From: CBDDLD01 sp965250025
GTDB lineage: Bacteria > Bacteroidota > Bacteroidia > Flavobacteriales > Flavobacteriaceae
Assembly: GCA_965250025.1 (NCBI GenBank)
Contig: OZ252283.1
Coordinates: 1,116,001-1,180,000, forward strand
Reading direction: 5' to 3'
Length of the DNA: 64,000 nucleotides
A model generated the notes under the pieces. It ran no database searches and was not told where the DNA came from. It was given only the letters and a program-made list of their open reading frames with translations. This document shows positions 43,777-51,866 of this stretch, in pieces (position 1 is the stretch's first letter; every line of letters starts with the position of its first letter). A program made the translations under genes and the position numbers.

Positions 43777-46239
43777 TTAAAAGAATTTGAGCCCGAAGAC
43801 TACAGCATCGCTAACAAATCCACTTTGGTACGATCTGATGTAGTCCACACGTAAAAATCTAAACTTTCCCCAACCAATATTGTCAATACCTACAGAAAAT
43901 TCTTTATAGGGTTTTCGGTCAGATGTGGAAAGCAAATGTGCGCCAACAATTAAATTGTAGTTGAGTTTATTGATCAAAGGCACTTTACCAAGTAGAAAGC
44001 CATTAAAATCATGCTCTACATGACCTTCCAGATAGGCATCATTGGTACTTAAACTATAATAATTCAAATTGTTAAAAACATTACTATAATTACCATCTGT
44101 ACTCACATGGGTTTGATTGCCGTTGAAATGTTGGAAATCCATAAAAGCAATATCGTCAGCATTGAAGAATTTACCTGCTCTTAAGTTATATCTAAATCGT
44201 CCTTTGTTACTGATGTTGAACGCCTGATAGAGGCGCGCTTTAATTTGATCAAAGTCATAATCGGAATTGGTAGCACCAAAACCTTTTTCATAGCCTAATA
44301 ACAGCGTAGGGTAGTCATCATTACCAACATTAAATTTACTTCCGGGGTAACTAAGGTAGTTTTGGCCAAAATTGATTCTTGCTGCCAAATCGAATTTAAA
44401 AATGTTATGGGTTTCAAAAGGCGCAATATTAAATGCGGTTTCATTTAATGGGTTATTGCTTGTGTAGAAATCATTGTCATCATTAAAAAACGTCTGATCA
44501 GTAGTATTAAATAATGCTTTTCGGCGTTCATAACTCAGGCTAGAATACAATCTAAACCCATTTAACAATTCTTCGGAATAGCTGAGTTGCAAGAAACTCC
44601 GATCGTATATCTTCATATAATTATCCTCAAAAAATAAGGTACTTACAGAGTTTATTAATGGTGTTATCGGCTGAGAAGCATTAAACTGTTGCGTGGTTAT
44701 CCCACCGGAAAGGGTTAAGAATGGTCTGGTAATGTCGTTGAACTTGTAAGTAATGGCTCCAGTACCACGTAGTCGCTCGTCTGAAAATCCATAATTAACA
44801 CTACCGCTTACACTTAAAAACTTTTTAAACTCATCATAGTTTTTTCTATAAAACACATTGGCTTTCATGTGATAGCCCTGAACAGTGTTAAACTGAATTT
44901 GATCTAAAGGAATGGTAAACCCAAGACGATAATCTTTATGAGAGTTTTGGTAAGTGTAACCTAAAACATTAATGATTTTGAATCGGTTATTTTCGCGATC
45001 AATAGAATCGAGATAAGGCTTTGATTTTTTAACGATTTGTATACTGTCCTTCTTAACATAGTCACTAATTTCTTCATCCGTAAGCGGTACGGGTCTTAGT
45101 GTTTGCCAAAATGTAGAATCCTTTTTATTGGCGCCTTCTTCAAAAGCAACCAATTCTCTACCAAAGTCTTTTTTGGAAATGGGAGGATTGATTTCATAAT
45201 TACTATATACGGCAGTAAAACGACCATCTCCTTTAATACCGAAAATACCATACTTAAAATCAATATTTTGAGAAATTATAATCCAGGCATCATTGGCTTC
45301 AGAATATGTAAAGTTTTGTTGTAAGGTAATAACATCTGCAGCAGGAATACGAGCTTGTGTTCCGGTAATATCTAACTCAAGAGCGTAAATGGACCACTGG
45401 TCTTCTACAATGTATATGCTTCCTGAAAATATAGGGTCATTTTCTCGTTTTGGAATTACAGTAACCTTATTAATAAGATTGCCACGTTCATCATAGAATA
45501 CACCTTCTAGCTTATATCTATAATAATTGAAAGCATTATTAGCTATTGGAGAAATAATCTCGTTACCAAGTTCTATCGTATTATTATAGAAGTTATAATC
45601 AACATCAATGGCGTTATTGAAACTGAACCCATTATCATCACCACTTACTTTAGAAGCCGTGATTTTTTCCTTGAGTTTATTTGGTCTTAAGAATTCTATT
45701 TTAGATATGGTTTCCGAAAGGTAAATCACACCGCTTCTTGTAGAATCGAGACCGCCACCCAGATCACCCAACTCCTGGCCTAATATTTTTTCAGGGGCAT
45801 TTTTGATTCTGATTAGCCCTCTTGAGTAAAAATCGGCTTTGTAACTATTGATTTTTTCTAAATGTTCCTTGCGTTTTGCAATAGCTTGTCTAATAATGGC
45901 ATTGGCGGGATTTTCTTCAGTATTAATAACCACTTCATCTAATGAAACGTTTTCCTCTTCCAGAGTGATATCCATGGTATAAGGAAATTGCGCTATGGTC
46001 ACTTTCTTTTTAACCGTCTTATAGCCTAAATACTGATATACCAGAGTATAAGTCTTTGGTTGGGTAACATTGAGTTCGTAATAACCATCTTCATTACTGG
46101 TCGTTCCTGTAAAGGTGTTTTCTACATAGATATTTACAAAAGGTAAGGGTTGTTGTTTAGCATCAGTAATGGTTCCTGTGATTTGGGCATAGCTGATGTA
46201 AGATGTTAGGACTAAAAAATAGAGTAGTGTTCTCTTCAT
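43777..46239 (-). CDS. DUF5686 outer-membrane protein with carboxypeptidase-regulatory-like domain
   Basis: An 820-residue protein. After a signal peptide (about 1-18) comes a CarboxypepD_reg-like beta sandwich (about 19-105) with ITGTITDAKQQPLPFVNIYV, as in SusC/TonB-related proteins. The rest fits DUF5686, with a linker (IKNAPEKILGQELGD) and a long C-terminal set of amphipathic strands ending in Phe (GLKFF), the outer-membrane barrel signal. There is no TonB plug domain. The role is unknown; insertion in the outer membrane is inferred from the barrel pattern. Confidence 0.88.
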   Translation of the reverse strand: MKRTLLYFLVLTSYISYAQITGTITDAKQQPLPFVNIYVENTFTGTTSNEDGYYELNVTQPKTYTLVYQYLGYKTVKKKVTIAQFPYTMDITLEEENVSLDEVVINTEENPANAIIRQAIAKRKEHLEKINSYKADFYSRGLIRIKNAPEKILGQELGDLGGGLDSTRSGVIYLSETISKIEFLRPNKLKEKITASKVSGDDNGFSFNNAIDVDYNFYNNTIELGNEIISPIANNAFNYYRYKLEGVFYDERGNLINKVTVIPKRENDPIFSGSIYIVEDQWSIYALELDITGTQARIPAADVITLQQNFTYSEANDAWIIISQNIDFKYGIFGIKGDGRFTAVYSNYEINPPISKKDFGRELVAFEEGANKKDSTFWQTLRPVPLTDEEISDYVKKDSIQIVKKSKPYLDSIDRENNRFKIINVLGYTYQNSHKDYRLGFTIPLDQIQFNTVQGYHMKANVFYRKNYDEFKKFLSVSGSVNYGFSDERLRGTGAITYKFNDITRPFLTLSGGITTQQFNASQPITPLINSVSTLFFEDNYMKIYDRSFLQLSYSEELLNGFRLYSSLSYERRKALFNTTDQTFFNDDNDFYTSNNPLNETAFNIAPFETHNIFKFDLAARINFGQNYLSYPGSKFNVGNDDYPTLLLGYEKGFGATNSDYDFDQIKARLYQAFNISNKGRFRYNLRAGKFFNADDIAFMDFQHFNGNQTHVSTDGNYSNVFNNLNYYSLSTNDAYLEGHVEHDFNGFLLGKVPLINKLNYNLIVGAHLLSTSDRKPYKEFSVGIDNIGWGKFRFLRVDYIRSYQSGFVSDAVVFGLKFF

Positions 46240-46355
46240 AAAACTGTGGTTGTTGATTCTAATATAATAGACGCATTTTAAGTATCAATGGTTGCCTATT
46301 GCTTAGCCAAACATAGATTAAATTGTAGTCGACTAAAGTTATAACAATCTTAAAG

Positions 46356-46814
46356 TTATCGAAAACTTTTCTTAATGCGGTCTAGAGCTCTTTTATTATC
46401 ACGGTCTTTAATGGTTTCTCTTTTATCATAGAGTTTTTTCCCTTTAGCCAGAGCAATGTCCAGTTTAGCATAGCCTTTCTCATTAATGAACAGGCGAAGG
46501 GGGATTATTGTTAGCCCTTTGGCTTCTGCGTCTTTGGATAGCTTTTTTAATTCACGTTTGTTAAGTAAAAGCTTACGCTCTGCTTTTGGTTTGTGATTGT
46601 AGTAATTTCCAAACGCATACTCTTCAATAGTCATATTAATAACAAACAGTTCGCCTCGCTCGTTAAACTCACAGAAGCTTTCTGCAATAGATGCTTTACT
46701 GGCACGTATGGATTTAATCTCTGTCCCGGTTAATACAATTCCGGCAGTGTAGCGATCCAGAATTTCATACTGAAACTTGGCTTTTTTATTGAGTATGTTG
46801 ACCGTTTTTTGCAT
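46356..46814 (-). CDS. smpB: SsrA-binding protein SmpB
   Basis: SmpB binds tmRNA and places it in stalled ribosomes for trans-translation. The 152-residue protein has ILNKKAKFQYEILDRYTAGIVL at the start, GTEIKSIR near 30, FVINM-type core strands, and the basic KGKKLYDKRETIKDRD tail that mimics codon-anticodon contacts. The ATG at 46814 is chosen over a frame beginning three codons earlier because that codon would fall inside the promoter region. No tmRNA gene is in the window. Confidence 0.96.
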   Translation of the reverse strand: MQKTVNILNKKAKFQYEILDRYTAGIVLTGTEIKSIRASKASIAESFCEFNERGELFVINMTIEEYAFGNYYNHKPKAERKLLLNKRELKKLSKDAEAKGLTIIPLRLFINEKGYAKLDIALAKGKKLYDKRETIKDRDNKRALDRIKKSFR

Positions 46815-46820
46815 GGTTGG

Positions 46821-46828
46821 CAAAGGTA
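46821..46828 (-). promoter_or_regulatory. -7 promoter element for smpB (TACCTTTG)
   Basis: On the minus strand TACCTTTG ends six bases before the smpB ATG. Transcription would start at or next to the A of ATG, giving a leaderless mRNA. Confidence 0.6.
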
Positions 46829-46873
46829 TGTAATTTATGATAAAATTATAGTTGTATGGTTATGTTATGATTA

Positions 46874-46896
46874 GTTTAGCGACAGATAAGCTAAAC
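46874..46896 (+). promoter_or_regulatory. hairpin in the leader of the DUF6503 gene
   Basis: GTTTAGC (46874-46880) and GCTAAAC (46890-46896) are exact complements around nine bases. The ATG follows seven bases later. It could be an operator or a stem that affects translation. Confidence 0.35.
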
Positions 46897-46903
46897 AATA
46901 GAC

Positions 46904-47668
46904 ATGTACAGATTAGCCATACCTTTAATTACATTACTACTGATGTCCTGCAAACAGGATGTAAACACTTCAATAACAACGGCGCAAGGGCTAGTAGATA
47001 AATCCATAGAAGTCTCAGGAGCCACACTTTTTGATAGTACTAGTGTCATCATAAAGTTTGATTTTAGAGGCGTACACTATAAATCTTCTCATACAGCTGA
47101 TGGGAAAGTTTTAATACGATCAATGGTTAAAGATACCGATACGATAATGGATTTCTTGAGAGGAAATACATTTCAGCGTTATGTCAATGAAGTTCCTGTT
47201 AAAATAGAGGATTCCATGATTCCTAAATATGCTGCTTCTGTAAATTCGGTACACTATTTTTCGATATTACCTTATGGTTTAAATGATGATGCCGTAAGAA
47301 AAAAACGTTTAGAAGAAGAAACAATCAAAGGGAAAGCCTATCAAGTTATTGAAGTTACGTTTTCGGAAGAAGGCGGCGGTGAAGATTACGATGATGTGTT
47401 CTTGTATTGGATAAACAATGATACTTACAAGGCAGATTACTTAGCGTATTCCTATAATGAAGATGATGGTAAAGGCCTACGTTTTAGAGCGGCATATAAT
47501 GAGCGCTATGTAAATGGATTACGTTTTGTTGATTACAATAATTATAAGCCAAAATCAAAAGATGTCGCATTGCGAGAATTAGGCCAGTTGTATGCAGAAG
47601 ACAACCTCCAACTGCTCTCAAAAATAGAATTAACGGCTGTTAAAGTCGATACTATAACTAATCAATAG
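46904..47668 (+). CDS. DUF6503 family lipoprotein
   Basis: A 254-residue protein with a signal peptide and lipobox LMSC (Cys16), so it is a probable lipoprotein. The mature part resembles the LolA/LppX-like fold by its many amphipathic strands. I recognise the family by the opening 'A-Q-x-L-V-D-K-S-I-E-V-S-G', the IKFDFRGVHY strand and the late YNERYVNGLRFVDY. It may carry or sense lipophilic molecules, but this is inference. The stop overlaps the stop of the converging histidine phosphatase gene by 11 bases. Confidence 0.8.
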   Translation: MYRLAIPLITLLLMSCKQDVNTSITTAQGLVDKSIEVSGATLFDSTSVIIKFDFRGVHYKSSHTADGKVLIRSMVKDTDTIMDFLRGNTFQRYVNEVPVKIEDSMIPKYAASVNSVHYFSILPYGLNDDAVRKKRLEEETIKGKAYQVIEVTFSEEGGGEDYDDVFLYWINNDTYKADYLAYSYNEDDGKGLRFRAAYNERYVNGLRFVDYNNYKPKSKDVALRELGQLYAEDNLQLLSKIELTAVKVDTITNQ

Positions 47669-48164
47669 TCAATAGGGTAGAAGACTTTGTACTTTCTGTT
47701 AAGGTAACAATGTACAAATTGGCATTATTGTCATCAGCTATCATTTCGTAAGTATTAGCTCCTAAGAGTCCATTGGCAAACATCGGTGTCGTATTGCTAT
47801 GGCCTACAATAAGTACAGTTTTACCAGTAGTGGCTTTTACAAAATCTTCAAGGTTAAAAGTTCTGGGATGATATAAAGTAATATCCAAGTTGTTATGTTT
47901 GGCTGTTGGTGCTGCAGTTTCTTTTGTCCGATTGTAGTCAGTGGAATACACCATGTCAAATTTAACATGCTTTAATACGTTACTCCAGTTTTCAGCGCGC
48001 TGTTTACCTTGTTCTGTTAAATGAGGATTTTTATTGGTCTTATCCGATCGATCTTTTTCAGCATGCCTGATTAAATAATAGGTCGTTGTTGTAGCTTCGG
48101 AATCTTGAGAATGAACAGATACAGTAACCAGAACTACAACTAAAAAGAGTACAATTCTTTTCAT
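47658..48164 (-). CDS. secreted histidine phosphatase
   Basis: A 168-residue member of the phosphoglycerate-mutase superfamily with a signal peptide (about 1-19). The catalytic pair is Arg33-His34 in LIRHAEK. A further Arg lies in STDYNRTKETA, and the second His is in VGHSNTTP. This is the SixA/Ais-like short form, so it is a phosphatase and not a mutase. Being exported it may act on periplasmic phosphoesters. A -7 box (48185-48192) lies 20 bases before the ATG. Confidence 0.9.
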   Translation of the reverse strand: MKRIVLFLVVVLVTVSVHSQDSEATTTTYYLIRHAEKDRSDKTNKNPHLTEQGKQRAENWSNVLKHVKFDMVYSTDYNRTKETAAPTAKHNNLDITLYHPRTFNLEDFVKATTGKTVLIVGHSNTTPMFANGLLGANTYEMIADDNNANLYIVTLTESTKSSTLLTID

Positions 48165-48184
48165 GGTTGTTAATTGATGTTTTT

Positions 48185-48192
48185 CAAATTTA
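48185..48192 (-). promoter_or_regulatory. -7 promoter element (TAAATTTG)
   Basis: On the minus strand, 20 bases before the ATG of the histidine phosphatase gene. It matches TAnnTTTG exactly. Confidence 0.5.
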
Positions 48193-48236
48193 GGGCAAGA
48201 TGGTTTTAGAAACCTCTAATGTATTGTTAAATAATG

Positions 48237-48935
48237 TTAGGCCAGCTCTAAGGCGATTTCTACCATGCCTTTAAATGTGGTTTCTCTGTCTTTACTAGAA
48301 GTTCGTTCTCCAGTGACCAGAGAATCGGAAATCGTTAAGATCGTCAGTGCATTTACATTGTGTTTGGCAGCTATGGTATATAGACCAGCAGCTTCCATCT
48401 CCACGCACAACACGCCAAATTTTGACCATTTCTTGTAGGACTCAAATTCATCGGCATAGAATTCATCTGAAGACAACACATTGCCGGCTTTGATATCTAT
48501 TTGTTTGCGTTTGGCAATTTCAACAGCTTTTATAAATAAACCAAAATCTGCAGTAGGTGCATAATCGGCACCACCAAAGCGCAATTCGTTTACTCCCGAA
48601 GTTGATGATGCCGACATGGCCAAAACGACATCTCTAAGTTTTACGTGCTCTTGGTAAGAGCCTGCACTACCAACTCTGATGAGGTTTTTAACACCATACT
48701 CTGTAATCAATTCATTAGCGTAAATCGAAATGCTGGGAACACCCATTCCTGTACCCATAGCAGACACACGTTTACCATTATACATACCTGTATAGCCATA
48801 CATACCTCTGACTTCGTTAAAACAAAAGGCATCTTCAAGGAAAGTTTCAGCGATCCATTTGGCTCTTAAAGGATCTCCTGGTAATAAAATGGTTTCAGCA
48901 ATATCTCCGGGTTTGGCTCCAATGTGTACACTCAT
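48237..48935 (-). CDS. deoD: purine nucleoside phosphorylase DeoD
   Basis: It splits purine (deoxy)ribonucleosides with phosphate, giving base and (deoxy)ribose-1-phosphate. The 232-residue protein is of the hexameric type: LPGDPLRAKWIAE near 18-30 supplies the phosphate Arg, and MGTGMGVPS is near 60-68. VEMEAAGLY places the sugar-binding Met-Glu pair, and TISDSLVTG near 204 has the catalytic Asp. It follows deoC by 27 bases on the same strand, forming a nucleoside-salvage pair. Confidence 0.95.
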   Translation of the reverse strand: MSVHIGAKPGDIAETILLPGDPLRAKWIAETFLEDAFCFNEVRGMYGYTGMYNGKRVSAMGTGMGVPSISIYANELITEYGVKNLIRVGSAGSYQEHVKLRDVVLAMSASSTSGVNELRFGGADYAPTADFGLFIKAVEIAKRKQIDIKAGNVLSSDEFYADEFESYKKWSKFGVLCVEMEAAGLYTIAAKHNVNALTILTISDSLVTGERTSSKDRETTFKGMVEIALELA

Positions 48936-48962
48936 GGGCTAAAAATAAAAAAGAGATTTGAA

Positions 48963-49625
48963 TTAGTAGCTGGAATGCGAATATTTATTATTCATCATGG
49001 CAACGCCTGAAGAAGTTCCGATTCGATCCACTCCGATTTCAATATACTTTTTTGCAGTTTCAACATCTCTGACGCCACCGGAAGCTTTTATTTTAACGAG
49101 ATCTTTAACCGTTTTTTTCATAATCTTTACCGCAGTAAATGTCGCTCCGCTTTTTGAAAATCCTGTAGAGGTTTTGACATAATCAGCCTTCCCATCAATA
49201 CATATCTCACAAGCTTTGACAATCTCATTTTTAGAAAGCTCACTAATTTCTAAAATGACTTTCAATGGTGTTCTTCCTATGGCTTTTTTAACGTCACTAA
49301 TATCTTTAAGAACGGCAACATGATTTTTACTTTTCAGCAGGCCTATATTCATCACCATATCTATTTCAGAAGCTCCATTGTCTATAGCATTTTTTGCCTC
49401 AAATATCTTAGCTTCTGTGGACATTGCACCTAGTGGAAATCCAACAACAGTAATAACTTTAACTTCTGAAAAGCCGATAACCTGCTTGGCAATAGGCACA
49501 TAGCTACTATTTACACAAACCGAATAAAAGTTATACTTCTTCGCTTCCTCGCACAATTGTATAATATCGCTTTCTGTAGCTGTAGGTTTTAATAACGTAT
49601 GATCTATATATTTATTTAATTCCAT
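48963..49625 (-). CDS. deoC: deoxyribose-phosphate aldolase DeoC
   Basis: It cleaves 2-deoxyribose-5-phosphate to glyceraldehyde-3-phosphate and acetaldehyde. The 220-residue TIM barrel has IDHTLLKPTA at 7-16, Asp89 in SEIDMV, the Schiff-base Lys151 in YVKTSTGFS and Lys180 in IKASGGVRD. With deoD directly downstream it lets the cell use the sugar of deoxynucleosides. A TACCTTTG box on this strand (49747-49740) lies about 114 bases upstream and may be the promoter of the pair. Confidence 0.96.
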   Translation of the reverse strand: MELNKYIDHTLLKPTATESDIIQLCEEAKKYNFYSVCVNSSYVPIAKQVIGFSEVKVITVVGFPLGAMSTEAKIFEAKNAIDNGASEIDMVMNIGLLKSKNHVAVLKDISDVKKAIGRTPLKVILEISELSKNEIVKACEICIDGKADYVKTSTGFSKSGATFTAVKIMKKTVKDLVKIKASGGVRDVETAKKYIEIGVDRIGTSSGVAMMNNKYSHSSY

Positions 49626-49917
49626 GTTTTTTAAAAGTAGGTTATAAGGTTACACACATTAATCTCTCAATCTAAATAGGGGATAGAGATTAACATTAAC
49701 TAATTTTTGTCTTAAGTTCGTTGGAATTAAATAGCAATACAAAGGTAATATTTATCTTCAAATTCTAATGAAAAAGCTTGAATTTATTCTGTTAAAAGTA
49801 AAACGAGATTATTAATGATTTAGCACAGATGAGTTTATTTTTTATAACATGATTTTTGTCATGTATTTACATGTTTTCGCCCTCTATTTTTGTACGAAAT
49901 ATTAAATACATACTCAA
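49626..49917. other. 292-base divergent intergenic region
   Basis: It separates deoC (leftward) from the OmpW-like gene (rightward). It contains a minus-strand -7-like box at 49740-49747 and a plus-strand one at 49885-49892. I see no open frame or structured RNA in it. Confidence 0.5.
49885..49892 (+). promoter_or_regulatory. -7 promoter element (TATTTTTG)
   Basis: A TAnnTTTG match 25 bases before the ATG at 49918. A TTTG at 49855-49858 lies 26 bases further up, longer than the usual spacing. Confidence 0.5.
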
Positions 49918-50532
49918 ATGAAAAATCTCTTATTATTTACATTTTTATTCGGTTTTATATGCACAATCAATGCTCAGGATGACAATACCAGTGAGGATTA
50001 CAATAAGTGGCAGGTTCGCTTTAGATTGATATCGGTTATTCCTTCTCCTGGAGATGATCTTGCTGGTGCAGATGTGGATATCAGTACAGCTTTTGTACCA
50101 GAATTCGACTTCACGTATTTCTTTACAAAAAATATTGCTGCTGAGTTGATCTTAGCTACAGCAAAACATGATGTTGAAGTAGAAGGTGGCGCTGACCTTG
50201 GCCATGTTTGGTTATTACCTCCTACACTTAATTTACAATACCATTTTTACGCAGGTGATTTTAAGCCTTACGTTGGAGCCGGTATCAATTATACCATTTT
50301 CTATGGTGTAGATGAAGGTGATGTTGTAGATATGGATTATGACAATACAGTTGGTTTTTCGTTTCAAGCTGGTGTAGATTATAACTTAAATGATAAATGG
50401 TTCTTAAATGCAGACATTAAGTACTTGGCTTTATCTACTGATGTTGATGTTAATACAGGCACAGCTGTTTTACCAGTTGAGGTTGATATAAACCCATTAA
50501 TTATTGGTGTAGGTGTAGGGATGAAGTTTTAA
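49918..50532 (+). CDS. OmpW-like outer-membrane beta-barrel protein
   Basis: A 204-residue protein with a signal peptide (about 1-19, cleaved near INAQD). The mature part is a small eight-stranded barrel: WQVRFRLISVIPS, FVPEFDFTYFFTKNIAAELI, a strand pair LNLQYHFY and FKPYVGAGINYTIFYG, and a last strand PLIIGVGVGMKF with a terminal Phe. This order and length match OmpW, which forms a narrow channel for small hydrophobic molecules. It is monocistronic by promoter and terminator. Confidence 0.9.
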   Translation: MKNLLLFTFLFGFICTINAQDDNTSEDYNKWQVRFRLISVIPSPGDDLAGADVDISTAFVPEFDFTYFFTKNIAAELILATAKHDVEVEGGADLGHVWLLPPTLNLQYHFYAGDFKPYVGAGINYTIFYGVDEGDVVDMDYDNTVGFSFQAGVDYNLNDKWFLNADIKYLALSTDVDVNTGTAVLPVEVDINPLIIGVGVGMKF

Positions 50533-50549
50533 TCGTTTCTATACATATT

Positions 50550-50588
50550 AAAATAAAGCCGCTTTTATATAGAAGCGGCTTTATTTTT
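50550..50588. terminator. bidirectional terminator partly inside the thioesterase coding end
   Basis: AAAATAAAGCCGCTT (50550-50564) pairs with AAGCGGCTTTATTTT (50573-50587) around an eight-base loop. It ends the OmpW-like gene on the plus strand and the thioesterase on the minus strand. The right arm encodes the last residues of the thioesterase. Confidence 0.9.
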
Positions 50589-51065
50589 AGCTCCCGATTT
50601 CATTGCAAGTAATCGCTCTTCAAAAATGTTAGCACTTACAGGATTATGTATAGATTTAAATAATCCCATGATAGTATCGGCGTGTATTTCGCGTTTTTGA
50701 GTCATTAGATTATAATGTACAAAAGTGCACCATATAATTGACTTCAAATGACTTTTACTTTCATTATACATTCGCATTTCTACGCTTAAGTTACTATTGT
50801 CGTAATGGATCAATTGCGATTCAATCTTAACGGTTTCCATTAATAAGGCAGGTTTTAAATAAGCAATCTGATTACTGCCAGAAACCCAGCTTTTACCTTC
50901 AATTTTAGCCATTGCATAAATATCAATGTCATAATGTTTGATGAGCTGGTCTTCCCGATGATTCATAAAATAATCGATATACTTACCATTGTTTAAATGA
51001 TTAAATGGATCGCAGTCCTGAAATCTAATCTTAGCTTCGCTTTCAACAACTTTTTGTAATTCCAT
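50565..51065 (-). CDS. acyl-CoA thioesterase (4HBT hot-dog fold)
   Basis: A 166-residue single hot-dog domain. IRFQDCDPFNHLNNGKYIDY (about 13-32) is the long helix with the catalytic Asp of the 4-hydroxybenzoyl-CoA thioesterase family. VKIESQLIHYDNSNLSVEMRM supplies the sheet. It likely hydrolyses medium- or long-chain acyl-CoA. The ATG at 51065 was chosen because a longer frame begins inside the operator at 51080. It lies 49 bases after the tetR stop on the same strand, so it is probably the regulated partner gene. Confidence 0.9.
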   Translation of the reverse strand: MELQKVVESEAKIRFQDCDPFNHLNNGKYIDYFMNHREDQLIKHYDIDIYAMAKIEGKSWVSGSNQIAYLKPALLMETVKIESQLIHYDNSNLSVEMRMYNESKSHLKSIIWCTFVHYNLMTQKREIHADTIMGLFKSIHNPVSANIFEERLLAMKSGAKNKAASI

Positions 51066-51079
51066 AGGTTTTAGATTTA

Positions 51080-51099
51080 AATATACCAATCGGTATATT
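51080..51099. promoter_or_regulatory. palindromic operator before the thioesterase gene
   Basis: AATATACC (51080-51087), spacer AATC, GGTATATT (51092-51099): perfect eight-base arms. The same TATACC-N4-GGTATA core occurs upstream of tetR. It lies 14 bases before the thioesterase ATG. Confidence 0.8.
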
Positions 51100-51113
51100 A
51101 TTGGTTAAAAAAA

Positions 51114-51710
51114 TTATATTTTGAGTTCTGTATAGATCATTTGATCGACTTGTTTCATAGTGTCTTTTATATAGAATTCGTCATTCATAGTATACGTCAT
51201 AAATACAGCACCTTGTATCATGGTATCTATACGTTTGGCATATTGCATAGCATTTATTTCACAGGAAATCTCACCGATGGCTATACCGTCTTCAATAATG
51301 TTAGCGACCTGATCCTGAATTCTTTCAATAACCACCCTAACTTTTTGTAATAATTTTGTGTTTTGATTATTAGCATCTACACCAATATTGATCACTGGGC
51401 AGCCTCCTAATTGCTTACTGTAATTGTAATAGTCTTTATAAAAATCGGATATAAGAAGCAACTTTTGTATCGGAGAGTCACTCAATTCTAAATGTTTTGC
51501 AATTTGCTTCATTAAAAGCTTAACATTGTACTTAAAAGCAGCTATAGCCAATTCTTCTTTATTTTTGAAATTACCATATATAGCACCTTTAGTTAACCCC
51601 GTTGCATCTGTGATGTCACTCATACTGGTAGCTGCATACCCATTTTTATTGAAAATAGGCGCAATGGTTTCAAGTATAAACTGCTTTGTAAGCTCTGACT
51701 TTGTTAGCAT
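51114..51710 (-). CDS. TetR/AcrR-family regulator
   Basis: A 198-residue repressor-type protein. The N-terminal helix-turn-helix (about 9-56) has IFNKNGYAATSMSDITDATG and then GLTKGAIYGNFKNKEELAI, the classic TetR form. The C-terminal ligand-binding domain is helical and of the TetR_C_33/QacR-like sort. Two matching palindromes, one at its own promoter and one before the thioesterase, indicate that it represses both. The ligand is likely an acyl-CoA or fatty acid by analogy with FadR/FabT-type TetR regulators (inference). Confidence 0.93.
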   Translation of the reverse strand: MLTKSELTKQFILETIAPIFNKNGYAATSMSDITDATGLTKGAIYGNFKNKEELAIAAFKYNVKLLMKQIAKHLELSDSPIQKLLLISDFYKDYYNYSKQLGGCPVINIGVDANNQNTKLLQKVRVVIERIQDQVANIIEDGIAIGEISCEINAMQYAKRIDTMIQGAVFMTYTMNDEFYIKDTMKQVDQMIYTELKI

Positions 51711-51717
51711 AACACTT

Positions 51718-51725
51718 CAAAAATA
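51718..51725 (-). promoter_or_regulatory. -7 promoter element for tetR (TATTTTTG)
   Basis: On the minus strand, seven bases before the tetR ATG, so the transcript is nearly leaderless. The operator lies directly upstream, in the spacer of the promoter. Confidence 0.6.
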
Positions 51726-51726
51726 T

Positions 51727-51754
51727 AAAAAATATACCATTTGGTATATTTTTT
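51727..51754. promoter_or_regulatory. palindromic operator before tetR
   Basis: AAAAAATATACC (51727-51738), spacer ATTT, GGTATATTTTTT (51743-51754): perfect 12-base arms. It is placed between the -7 box and the expected -33 region, where a bound repressor would block polymerase. Confidence 0.85.
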
Positions 51755-51866
51755 ATGAAATATTTTAAATGAAAAAGCAACACGCATTTCAAAAGAGAAA
51801 ATTGTGTTGCTTTTTACCAACCAATCAATATAAAGACTATATACTGGACATAATGTTACAGCATAT

